A DNA stretch of 64,000 nucleotides from Paracyclopina nana (lineage: Eukaryota > Arthropoda > Copepoda > Cyclopoida > Cyclopettidae), in NCBI GenBank assembly GCA_019096065.1, contig JAGUCH010000008.1, positions 5,151,001 through 5,215,000 of the forward strand, given 5' to 3'. Positions 22,261 to 32,649 of the stretch are shown here, one piece after another. Below the pieces are notes generated by a model. It had not been told where the DNA came from and searched no databases. It was given only the letters and a program-made list of their open reading frames with translations. Within the stretch, counting starts at the first letter, position 1. Each line of letters begins with the position of its first letter. The position numbers and the translations under genes were made by a program.

Positions 22261-23858
22261 ATGCAATTGCTCAGTTGCGAAATCATGGACCTGAGTGTAC
22301 GCAAGTTGACTGTGACCACCGGTGACCAAGATCATCATCATCGCTTGTCTTCCAGCTCAACTCCAGAGAAAGCTGCCAAAAAGCTCTCTTTCAGCGTGGA
22401 AAGTCTGTTGAAATCTCCCTCTGCGTCTCCCCCACCAAATGCTAAATTTGAAGGAGGTGAGTGCTTTGCAAATCAATTTTTGTAAATTAAAAAAAATTAG
22501 TTTATATGCTCTTTAATTAGGTTCTTCCCTTGGGAATGGACTGCAATTTCCCATATCCGCTGCTTGCCTCAATATGGGCTACCCAATTAGGCCGATTGTC
22601 ACCCACCCTGGGCCACATGGCTCAGTCTCTGTGATGCAATACATGCCATCTCTTTATCCTCATCAAGGTAAAGAACCTATAAGTGTTTTTACCTCCTTAG
22701 AAGATACATAATTTTGATAGCTTTTTATTTGCATTGAAGAGGGTAGATAACGGGAAATTATCTTTAACAGTTGGTGCATTTAGCTTTTATTGATTTAATT
22801 CAGAAATTTGTGGGGTGAAAACTATAAGCCTTGCAAAGTATCCATTTGCTCCAAGATTTAGTCAAGAATGAACTTTGGCAAATAGTGGTTGAATTTACGC
22901 GATTTTAATGGAAATCCCAATTCAAATTCCAGTGCTACTTCGGCCCCCTCTTGATTTTTATGGACACGGTCTGCCTCATCATGGATTGTTTCCAAACCAC
23001 CATAGTCTTGCCACAGGAGCGACGGGAAAACGAAAAAAGTCTTGGACGCGTGCTGTGTTCTCACACTTGCAGCGCAAAGGCCTCGAAAAGAGGTTTCAAA
23101 TACAAAAGTACATAACGAAGCCTGATCGAAGGCAATTGGCAGCCTCTCTGGGCTTGACAGACGCACAGGTAACATACTGAGATTAAAAGCTAAAAAAAGT
23201 AATTACTTGACCTACTTTGAAGAGAAACGTGGAAATTGATATCATTTTTTAACTTGTGCTGTTGCACCGACTCCTTATCTTTCTTGCCATCTTGATAATT
23301 TTTGCAATTGATTGAAAAACATTCAGGAGCATAAAACAGAAGAGCTGATGCATTTTACAGAGTCAATTTTCACTCACGTAGCCAAATACTACTACTACTG
23401 CATGTTGCTCTTCTTCTCTTTTTAAAATGACTCGTTTTGTTTCAAAGGTGAAAGTCTGGTTCCAAAATCGCAGAATGAAATGGAGGCATATGGAGTCGAA
23501 AGAAAGGCGCGAGCATGAAAGGCAGCAGCAGCAGCAAAGCAGTTCTTCAGCCGCAGAATCCAATGCTAATAATTCCTCGATAGCATCTACGAGTTCATCG
23601 TCTATTTACGTTTCTCCACTTCACCTCCGAAGTCCAGAATCCTCATCAATGCCCAAGTTATCCAGTGCAGCAATTTTGCCGCCGCCGACTCCAATAACAA
23701 GAAACATGATGGGCGCTGCAGCAGCCACCGAATTGCTGTTTTTACACAAAAACGACTCTGACGAGGAGGACTCTGATGAGGAAGACGAGGATGATGATGA
23801 ACAGAGACTTGTCATGAATGACGACTCCAATGCTGAGCAGGAAATTCAAGTGGACTAA
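22261..23858 (+). CDS. H2.0/HLX homeobox transcription factor
   Basis: Four exons join in frame: 22261-22456, 22521-22667, 22933-23168 and 23448-23858, giving about 329 residues from the first ATG; a second in-frame ATG at 22285 is also possible. Near the N-terminus, LSFSVESLLKSP is an eh1-like Groucho-binding motif. A proline-rich middle (VLLRPPLDFYG) follows. The homeodomain reads SWTRAVFSHLQRKGLEKRFQ, then IQKYITKPDRRQLAASLGLT and VKVWFQNRRMKWRH. It is nearly identical to vertebrate HLX and fly H2.0 and is split by an intron after DAQ (positions 44/45). The tail has a Gln/Ser-rich part and a strongly acidic end (DSDEEDSDEEDEDDD). H2.0/HLX genes act in visceral mesoderm development. Identification is secure. 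Confidence 0.95.
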
Positions 23859-25246
23859 TCTTACGCCTTACTACTTAATTGATTTCTTCTTGTGATAGTT
23901 TACAATATAAACAGGTATGAATAAAATGAATGGATGAACTTTGCAGCTCATTCTTTTTAGCTTTTTGGAGCTGAGGAAAAAATGTCGCATTGTTTGTTTT
24001 ATCGCGCTGTTTTTTGCTGAATTTAGAGGATGGAAGATAACTGAAGCGTTAGAGTATAGCATGATATGAAAAAGGTAGAAAAATTGCCTTTTATTTAATT
24101 AGCAGTAATCTCTAGGAAAATAGATGCCATCGCAGAGAATCAATATTAAACTTTGGCAAATAATCGCGCCTCAATGGCGCCAATTGTAATTATCAAGCAT
24201 ACTAATCTCGTGTTTACTCAATGAAACGGTGGAAATGAGTCACAAAAGTCAAATTTATCTGGGTTTATCGATTGCTGCAGCAGCTCCAGAGAAGCTAAAT
24301 GATGAAGTGAAGGAATGGTAAATATTTACCTTATTCTGGTGGGGCATCTGTGCTTTCATAGCTCAATAATGAGGGCAAACATTTACAGAAGAACGTCAAG
24401 TTATATTGCTCAATTTTTAGCCCTGTGCTCCGCCACTACATTTAGTACGTATACTAGTATATATAGAAATGAAGTATCCAGATGTGGAGTCACTCAAAGA
24501 AAAAAAGGGAGAAACATCATCATCTCAAAAGTTGTAAAACTTTAATGGGTAAGCATGCAATCTGCTCTCCTCACTAATTACTTTTCATACCTTATATGCA
24601 TGGTTATTACAAGTTACAATTTTAAGAAAACAGGACACGTGTCTACATGTAAATAATTTGTTGCTACATGTTTACGTGAATAATGTGTCAATCATTTGAG
24701 ATGCACTGCGCAGGGTCAAATTTCACGATGATCAACTTCTATGCTCAAATTACAGCTGTCGTGCGCACAACAGAATATTCATGAGAATTGCAATATTCAG
24801 TGACCTTTTTTTCGCCATCATCCATGATCATGATGATCTCCAAAAGGGTTAAATGAAACGACAAATGGTTTCTAGTACCTGGTGCTAAATCACCCAGCAG
24901 GGTGAAAAGGGACATCCATTATGGAACAATTTGTAACCATATGATTACAATTATCTTTTTTTTCTCGCCGCCTCAGCACGTAGCTCATTTCAAAATCGTC
25001 TCCTCTTCTAAATTTTCGGAATGTGTCTCACTTCATCATAGTGTCACCATTTGCATTTTACACTCTCAAAAGTCAAACCAAGAAGGATGACTCAATTTTT
25101 GAAGAAAACCCCAGAAAAAGAAGCATTTTTTTATTATCCAGCAGGAATAAATGCCCAAACTAAATAAAATCGGCTGATACGATTAAAGAGGTTGCGCGAT
25201 GACTCGTGAACAGGTTGCGTCTGAAAAATTAGAGCTAGATGTAGAT
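23859..25246. other. Downstream flank of the H2.0 gene
   Basis: No coding exon is supported. The region is AT-rich with scattered short inverted words. It may contain H2.0 regulatory DNA, but that cannot be shown from sequence alone. Confidence 0.35.
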
Positions 25247-26041
25247 CAGGGCAATAAAAGGAGAGTATAGTGCTTGCTGAGACAAACTGAGAGTCACTTT
25301 GCGAATTTGAGTCTGCACCCATGAGTCTATGTACTAAAAGTATTCTCCCGTCACACCTATGACGTTTTTGGAAGCATTACAACATTCGCCAATTTAAAAA
25401 AGATCCTTGCTGTAATTATCAAGCAAAAAGGAACTTCAACTTGATCAGAAAATTGATTATAGAAATCACTTTGAAACTGAATATTCCCTCTTTTTTGGCA
25501 GCTTTGGCAGTCATGGCTGCTGTGTAGATAATTTGTCAGTGTGACAAGACTAATTTTAACATTTTGTTCAAAAGTTTTAGCAAAATGCCTCTAGTTGAAG
25601 GGAGATGGTATCTCTGATCAAGCAACACTGTTGATTCTCAACAGTTCATGCACTGTGTGATCATCCGATGTATAGTTATTCAATTCTCTGTCAATGGCAG
25701 ATTAAGCTCAGCCCATCACTACAACTAAATAAAGCTTCATAGGGGGAGGGAGGGAACTTTCATTTTGGCTTTAATTAGTGAACACTGACAAAAAGTGGCT
25801 GCCAGAAGCTCAAATACCCCTGATTTACATATTTAATCCACAATTGTGAGCCATGTGAGATATTAGAGTCAAAGTCATTAAAGAATCTTAAGTTTTCCCT
25901 TACCTTACTAATCAGCCATTTTGATTGCCTTTACTCTATCGGCCAATTTTTCTGTGGGCAGTAAATAGCTGAGGTAGACTCAAATGTGACAATTCCTCTC
26001 TTTTTACTCAGCAAGCACTATACTCTCCTTTTATTGCCCTG
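25247..26041. mobile_element. Non-autonomous hAT-type DNA transposon (795 bases) with perfect TIRs and TSD
   Basis: The left end (25247-25281), starting CAGGGCAATAAAAGG, is repeated as a perfect 35-base inverted copy at 26007-26041. The element is flanked on both sides by ATGTAGAT (25239-25246 and 26042-26049), an exact 8-base target duplication. CAGGG-type ends with 8-base duplications are the hAT signature. The interior encodes no transposase, so it is a non-autonomous copy. The perfect ends suggest a fairly recent insertion. Confidence 0.9.
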
Positions 26042-27313
26042 ATGTAGATGAAAACAAAAAATAATTCAGGTCTCGAGTTATCGCTAGAGCCTCTTTGATT
26101 GTGCGTGCCATTTTGGCGTTTTTCGGCATATTATGGGCATTTATGGAAAATTCCTCTGGTGAAGCACTTCTTGCCAGTTGGCTTATATTTTGAGCCGATC
26201 AAGTAAAAACAAATTCCCAGCTTCATAGATAAAAGTGACCGATTATTGCTTTAGCACACTGAAAATACCCAATGCTGCCGATTGTGAATCAACAAAGCAT
26301 CAACATGGTAAGCCTTTCAATTTCTAAATAAATAAATACAATAAGCTAAAATTCGATTCGCATAAAATTAATTCGACCGAGCTAGAAGTATCAATATTGT
26401 TTTCTGTTGCTTTATAACTCAATTTATTTGAAAAAATATTAATTTAAACAAAAAAGGCTGTATTTTTCTATAAGGATATGAAGATGATTGAGAACTTTTA
26501 AAATATAGATTTTGATCTATTGTTGGGACAAAACTTTTTTTCTCAGTGGCCATTTTGAAATTGTTGTGGTCATTTTGGCTACTCTGCATATTTTGCAGCC
26601 TTCTCATTTTTTAAGTGAGAAGGCGGGTTAGCATAGTGACAATTTCAAATATTTTCCCATGAATTTGCGCATGACCTATTCATGCCATATTGGCATTTTT
26701 AGGGGTGAGTGCAAATCCCATAAAACCACGAATAAGAAGCTTACGAATTTTTGCTGGGGTGGAAAGCCATTAGCGTTGTTTGGGTGCATTTTGCAATATA
26801 ACTAGTGCATATGTACTTACTTATCGACAAATGTCAGCTCTAGCAAGAAAGCATTCTTCAAAGTTTTGTGTAGACAAGACAATTTACTTATTTGTTGTGT
26901 GGTGAGCATCCTTCCACTTCTCCTTCTTATCAGTTGGAAATATTATTAGTAAAAAAAGCAAAGCCACCTCACTTGAAATAATAGTGAGGCAAGGTCATTT
27001 CAGCTTCAAAGCAAATGCTGTTTTCTAAGAGGAAATTTCTCTGAAAAATGCGCATACTGCATTGATTTTCATAACTTCATTGCAAATATAATGAAATATT
27101 CATCTGCTCGCATCCATTATAAAGCATTTTTGTCAACTTGGCGGTGGGTTCACTACATACGGCAGTGAAGTGAAAATCCCTGTATTTTGCTGAGATTTGG
27201 CGTGCGCTCGCATCTACCGTACAATAATGACTTTTTTTTCGTCACATGTGAAGAAATAATATCCATTATTGTACAGTTGGCAACTTGAGAGTTCTTTCTT
27301 CAATTTAAAAAAA
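26042..27313. other. Gene-poor AT-rich region
   Basis: No gene can be supported. Short open frames such as 26419-26607 are low-complexity and show no family features. Confidence 0.4.
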
Positions 27314-27389
27314 GGCTTGGCCGGGATTCGAATCCAGGGCATCTGAGTGTAAGGTCTGCACTATGCCAATGTACTATCAGAACCATGGC
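27314..27389 (-). pseudogene. tRNA-like relic (tRNA pseudogene or SINE head)
   Basis: Read on the minus strand, it has a box-A-like TAGTACATTGG, an anticodon arm with loop CTTACAC (Val-UAC type), and a box-B-like GATTCGAATCC. A run of seven T at 27313-27307 follows directly, as in a Pol III terminator. Acceptor and T stems do not pair well, so it is not a functional tRNA. Confidence 0.55.
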
Positions 27390-27404
27390 AAATAAAACTG
27401 ATAT

Positions 27405-27930
27405 TTTTAGTATTTAAAATTACTTTTGAGAATTGTAACCTCACAAAGCTAGCAAAAATATCAATTCTGTCCTGATTACTCGTCCATATAGGGTTTTTCA
27501 CTCATGAGTTGTCAAATGGCAAGATCTGGTGCGTGCGCGTGAGTTAAAGTTGCACGAAAAAGCGCCATCTATTGAAATGACACCGCATTTAGCAATGATT
27601 GTTGAGATCTTGTGTTACTAACTTGTAGATGCGCGCGCGCGATTGACCGCAAAGTTTTACCTGCAAACGAGCTATCGTTTTTAAGGCCAATTTAATTGAT
27701 AAATGAATCAATTTTTAATATTTAAAAGTACTTTTGGGACTCTGAATCGTCACGAAGCTGACAAAAATGTCAATACTGTCCTGATGACTCGTCCATATAG
27801 GGTTTTTCGCTCATTCGTAGTAAAATTCCAGATCACTCGTGGCTTCGCCACTCGATGATCTTTCATTTGACTACTCATGAGCGAAAAACCCTATATGGAC
27901 TCGTCATCAGGACAGTATTGTTACATTTTT
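27405..27930. repeat. Direct repeat plus long palindrome
   Basis: A block at about 27405-27530 is repeated in diverged form at 27715-27840. Both copies carry CCATATAGGGTTTTTC. The second copy continues into a near-perfect palindrome of about 170 bases (27760-27930) centred on GTGGCTTCGCCAC near 27845. This looks like a foldback or nested MITE. Confidence 0.7.
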
Positions 27931-30900
27931 CAAAATTCCAGTCCATCAGACTGCAAGTTTTAAAAAAGTGAAAAAGTGAAATGTACTCTCGTTTCATATT
28001 TTGGTGATGATATTTTTTGCGTCAACACAGCCTTACGTACAAAAAAGAAAGCCAATGCCAAAATATTTGAAGCTTTCAAAAGTGCAAAAATGACATAGAT
28101 GATCGCCGCTCAAGTTAAGTGTTGCACATAGGAGAAACAACAAGTCAATATACTACTACACGTGATTTGCCTTCTTCACTGCCCGGCTTAGTAAAAAGAC
28201 CTTGAAATTTTGCCAGCTGCTGCTTGCATTGGCTCATGTCATTATGTCCTGGAATGTGTTCAACTCTTTTATTCTATCAACAGTTTCCAGAATGCAAAAG
28301 GATGGGAAAAAACGGTTTAAATTCCCCCTGTGCAGTAACAAATGGTCAATCCTGTGAGCTAGCTATACAGCTAATCTTCTATTTGCAAAGGCGGCCTAAA
28401 AAAGACCGTTTATACCTATTTTGAAAGCACGTCAATTACTGCAATGCGCTACAGTAGGTGTCAATGACAATAGTCATCCCCTTAAATATGTAGGTCGCAT
28501 AAAACTCACTGACAGCTGAATGAGGGGGTTTCTTGTGAATGTGTGTGTGTCAGTGAAAGTTAATTGGGAACAAACAAGCCTTCCTCCTCCTTTTGAATGA
28601 ATTCAACCGCAGAAGCTCAAATACCAGTAAAAGTGGCTACACTCGGTGAAAAATGTCCACCTTGGAAATTCACTACGCATAGAAAATTACCGCCATAAAA
28701 TATGCTGGAGCACTCAGACTGCTTGTGCACATTTGTAAAGTATCCTCCTTCGCAGTGATTTTTAACCTAAGTAGGCCGATCACGCCTTGAAGTCTCTTGG
28801 GAACAGCTAAAAACGAAAGTCGATAGCTCTTGTGTTCCAGCTTCTGACCTTAAGAAGTTTTTGCTAAATCACATTTTTAACTTAGTTGTTGTATCATTGG
28901 TAAGCACATTTAATTGTGTCTTCATATCTGTATATAATTTTTATCATACATGTAGCTGCTTGATAATTTTTTTTGTTCATTTCAATTAAAATAATTTCCA
29001 TTCCAATAATATCTGAAATATCTGATTTTTAAACGAATTTTGCTCCAAGTTCTTGATGCTGAAAGTACATCTAGGTTAAGGTGGAAAGTGTTGAAATTGT
29101 GGATGACCTGGTGACGGTCTGATTTGATAACGAAATTGTGTGACAAAATGGACTCAAAGTGCTTTCATACTCTACTACTTCTGTGCTACATACTGGCCTG
29201 CAAGTTAAGTGTTTTCAAAGTCACTGACGCAGCAAAAAGTGGAATTTTTTGTGCAAACTGGACAGCGAAGAGAAGTTAACGACGGCCAGTGTGCAAGTGT
29301 TGAAAAATTGGACAATTTCTGTCCAATCAATTGTGTGCGACATCTTCATTTGAGCGGATTGTGATATCCATTATCTATTTATGTCTCGAGTGATAATGGG
29401 GAAAGTTCAGCCATGTTCATAATCCCGTGGCATAGGAGCAAGGCATAATCTATTTCGCCACAGTGCAAGGCTGAATTCGTTCTTCGATGCTTGTGGGCAT
29501 AACAAACGAAGTTTCAGGACACTTGGCCAACAATGGATTGGAAAGCTGCACAGCTTTAGAAAGCTGCTCAAAGAATTGAGGCGCTTTTGCCTCTGTAGTC
29601 ATCATTGGAAAAAGTGAAAAGTGAGTTCGAAATCATGAAGAGGAGCAAAATCACATAGTCCTTGTAAGTAAAACATACGTACCACCAAGAAGACATTTGC
29701 GTAATTATTCTGCACACAAAATGCAACTTTTTATGCGGCCACCAGGTCGGACTTTGTATTTTCTTTTTGCTGCGTTGCCCTTAAAATTCAAGCTTGGGTC
29801 AGATTTCAATGTCATGTTGAAAAAAGAGCTTTATGACGAAATGGCAATTTTTCCAGGAAATATTGCATGTAGGAGGGTTCTTTTTAATTTGAAAAAGATG
29901 CTGCTTTCATCATAAGCTTAATTACTGCTTCCCCCTTATGCTGGTATACTGGCATGAAGCATCTCCCCCTAAATTATGAGTCAATAGCTCTACTTATAAT
30001 GCACGAACCATAATAATAATCTGACATCTATGAGGGAAAAAAAGCCTAGTAGCTATCTTGGTAGCCCAGAAAAAGAGAGCTCCGTAATTATCACAAGAAA
30101 CTCTTAAAAGTACTATGAAACAGATAAAATATGACTGCTCCGTTTGGACAAACCCAATTAAGATTTGGGCTAGATTTCTAAATATACTATTTTTACTATT
30201 TTCATGATCAACCTTAATAAGAGTGTCAGCACTTGTTTTCCAATCAAAGGCACAAAATGTCATAGTTACCTCACATGGTATTTTTTTAATACCTAATTTT
30301 GGAAATTTTGATATAATTGTTGGAAAGATAGAAGTTTAGATAGATCTCTTGGGCGGAAAATTCTTGCACGAAATTCGCTGTGAATCAAAAAGCAATATAT
30401 GGGGTGTGTAATGGTATTTCCAATAGAAGTAAACTCTGGCATGGTGTTGCTGGTTTGCTGCAGTGGAGGATCTTGATCTTGGTGCTTCTTCGACTACTAC
30501 GGTCGTCGGTGGCGTGGAAAAGAGGAGAGAAGAGTACATACTCAATGTTGCTTTCACTCATTCTTCAACCACTCTTTGAATGTGACGTGCACGTCTATAA
30601 AATACCCTCACAGTGTAATTGCAAAAAGCGTAATGCCATAAATTAGGTAAGCCTCTACTGTGTTTTTTTCCAATTTGCAAAGGAATTTTTTTGTCCCCCT
30701 TTTTTTATTAGCCAGGCTTGGCTTTAAAAAGCCGAAAATGCGCCATAAATAAGCTTAAGCTTCCCCAACTGGTGGCCAGTTATGGTAATGCCTTATATGG
30801 TTGACCACTATCTGCTTGAATAAACAGAGGACCTTTAAAAATATTCTTAAAGTAAGGAAGAAAAAAAGGCTGAGGAAAATGAGATTTTTCTTCTCCCTTT

Positions 30901-31403
30901 TTTACCTTCTTTTCTTGAGAGCAAATTACAAAAGTGTCCAATGATGTAGCGCTATATCTATACAGACACAAAAATAATGGAGCTTCCACTCATTCAACCG
31001 CGTTGATTACTTCCTAGATTATTCGAGCAGCAGGACTAGTAATTGAAAAGCATAGACGTTCCTGGACAATTTATTAAGAGAGGCTATCTGGATCTGGTGA
31101 GAAATCGACCCTAGTTCTCTCGAGCTATTATCAAAAGTTGGGTGGGTTTGCTCTAGAGAAAATGGAAAGCAAATCAGCCTGCAGCAGCATACTACAGTAT
31201 AGCAAGCAAGCAAAACTTTTTGACTTTCTACTTCCAGAATTTCAATCAAGAGCAAAAAATGATATCACACAATTCTCCCTTGGTTCAGTAAAGTAGATGA
31301 CAAACTTTTGGGCGCAAACTTTCGCTGACACACTAATTTGGTGAAGTAATTAAAAAAACCTGTCATTAGGCCTAAAACAGGAGTGGCTTTCACTTTCAGT
31401 TCA
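27931..31403. other. Intergenic region upstream of the actinoporin-like gene
   Basis: This is 3.5 kb without a supportable exon. Short open frames here have no recognisable features. A splice-acceptor-like CACTTTCAG just before the ATG at 31404 suggests a leader intron for the next gene. Confidence 0.4.
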
Positions 31404-32276
31404 ATGGGTGCCACAAAGACGAGCTGCATCGTGATGTGGCTCGTCACTCAATGCTTTGTCCTGCTCATGGCCTCGCGGTCAACCTCAACTTCAACCGCGA
31501 GCTACGACACGAGCATGGTGCACAGACTGATGAGCGATCGGGACATCCTCATTGAGGACGGCCTCAGCTATTTCAACGGCACGACGTTGAAGGACGTGGC
31601 GAAGCACAGCGAAGGACACGATGTGCGTTGCATCATCAGCGTCGAAAATTGGTCCAAGTGGATGCTCTCCTTCCCGGTGGTCTACACGCAATATGGCGAC
31701 TTCCAATACGGCTTCCATGAGCGCGAAATCTTCCCCAGCCACAGGGAAATCGTGGTGGCGGTCAACGAGCTGGACTCCATCACTGGATCCTCTGGCACCA
31801 TCGCCTGGGAGCTGGGACACAAAAACATCCACTTCATCGTCATGTGGTCCATTCCCTACAATCTTGTGTTCTACGATGCCTACTTTGCCATCGGCATGGT
31901 CCACCTGAGCACCAAGTTCACCAGGGACATGCTGCCCTACTGGTACAAGCGGATGTACGACGGCGACCCGGGCACTTTCAAGCGGGGACGCGCGGGCACG
32001 AGCATCGTTTACAAGCACCAAGACGTGTTCATTTTGGGCCATCTGCAGGCAGATACGTACCAACCAGTGCTCAATATTTCTGTCATGCCCTGGAGTACCA
32101 AGAACCTGGCTCCGAGCATTTGGCACCAGCTCTACCTGCAGACTGTGAGGGAACGGGAGGCTCAGCCCTTCTCGAAGGGCTCAGTGGTGGCTTCTGGGTC
32201 AGAGACCAAGGTGGTTCTTGCCATACTTGTAGCTTTCGCTGGCTTCAATGGGCTCTGGCCGTTCCTAGACATCTAG
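31404..32276 (+). CDS. Actinoporin-like (pore-forming-cytolysin fold) secreted protein
   Basis: A single exon encodes about 290 residues. The N-terminus has a hydrophobic stretch (CIVMWLVTQCFVLLMA) consistent with a signal peptide. Residues from about 80 to 215 follow the order of the actinoporin/anemone-cytotoxin fold (Pfam PF06369 type). A Trp-containing first strand comes first, then a central IVMWSIPYNLVFYDAYFAIG segment resembling the conserved aromatic phosphocholine-site region, then an RMYDG segment. A C-terminal extension of about 75 residues is not part of that fold. Actinoporin-like proteins occur outside cnidarians, often with unknown roles, so toxicity should not be assumed. The gene is intronless and more GC-rich than its surroundings. 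Fold assignment is from pattern only. Confidence 0.55.
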   Translation: MGATKTSCIVMWLVTQCFVLLMASRSTSTSTASYDTSMVHRLMSDRDILIEDGLSYFNGTTLKDVAKHSEGHDVRCIISVENWSKWMLSFPVVYTQYGDFQYGFHEREIFPSHREIVVAVNELDSITGSSGTIAWELGHKNIHFIVMWSIPYNLVFYDAYFAIGMVHLSTKFTRDMLPYWYKRMYDGDPGTFKRGRAGTSIVYKHQDVFILGHLQADTYQPVLNISVMPWSTKNLAPSIWHQLYLQTVREREAQPFSKGSVVASGSETKVVLAILVAFAGFNGLWPFLDI

Positions 32277-32358
32277 AACACCTAGCGAAGAGAGAACATT
32301 GAACTAGCTTGCTTATCGTACTTAACGATAGCAATTATATAACAAAAAACCCATATAG

Positions 32359-32649
32359 GTGTTCATTCTGGGTCATCTTGGGGCAGATGCGTACCAACCA
32401 GGCCTCAATTTTTCTATCTCGCTCTGGCGTACCAAGAATCTGGAACCAAGCACTTGGTACACTGTTTACCTGCAAACTGTGAGGCAGTGTGAGACTCAGC
32501 CCTTTTCAAAGGGCTCAGTGGTGGCCTCCGGGTCAGAGGCCAAGATGACCCAAGCCATACTTGAGGCTTTCTCTGTGCTCGCCAGCCACAGGCCGTTCCT
32601 AGAGATCTCGAACATTGACAGGAGAGTGTCTGAAAGAACATTGAACTAG
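32359..32649 (+). pseudogene. Partial tandem copy of the actinoporin-like gene 3' end
   Basis: About 250 bases starting GTGTTCATTCTGGG repeat the last ~80 codons of the upstream gene (its copy starts at 32023), at roughly three-quarters identity. The copy keeps an open frame to 32649 and is preceded by ATATAG, which could act as a splice acceptor. It has no start region of its own, so it is either a truncated duplicate or an alternative last exon. Confidence 0.6.

Noticed and set aside
27314..27389. Functional tRNA-Val gene
   Set aside because: Box A/B and a T-run exist, but acceptor and T stems do not pair.
31491..32126. 211-residue minus-strand open frame
   Set aside because: Antisense to the actinoporin-like gene. 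The sense product has a signal peptide and fold pattern.
32359..32649. Independent second actinoporin-like gene
   Set aside because: It covers only the C-terminal extension of the upstream gene and has no start region or signal peptide.
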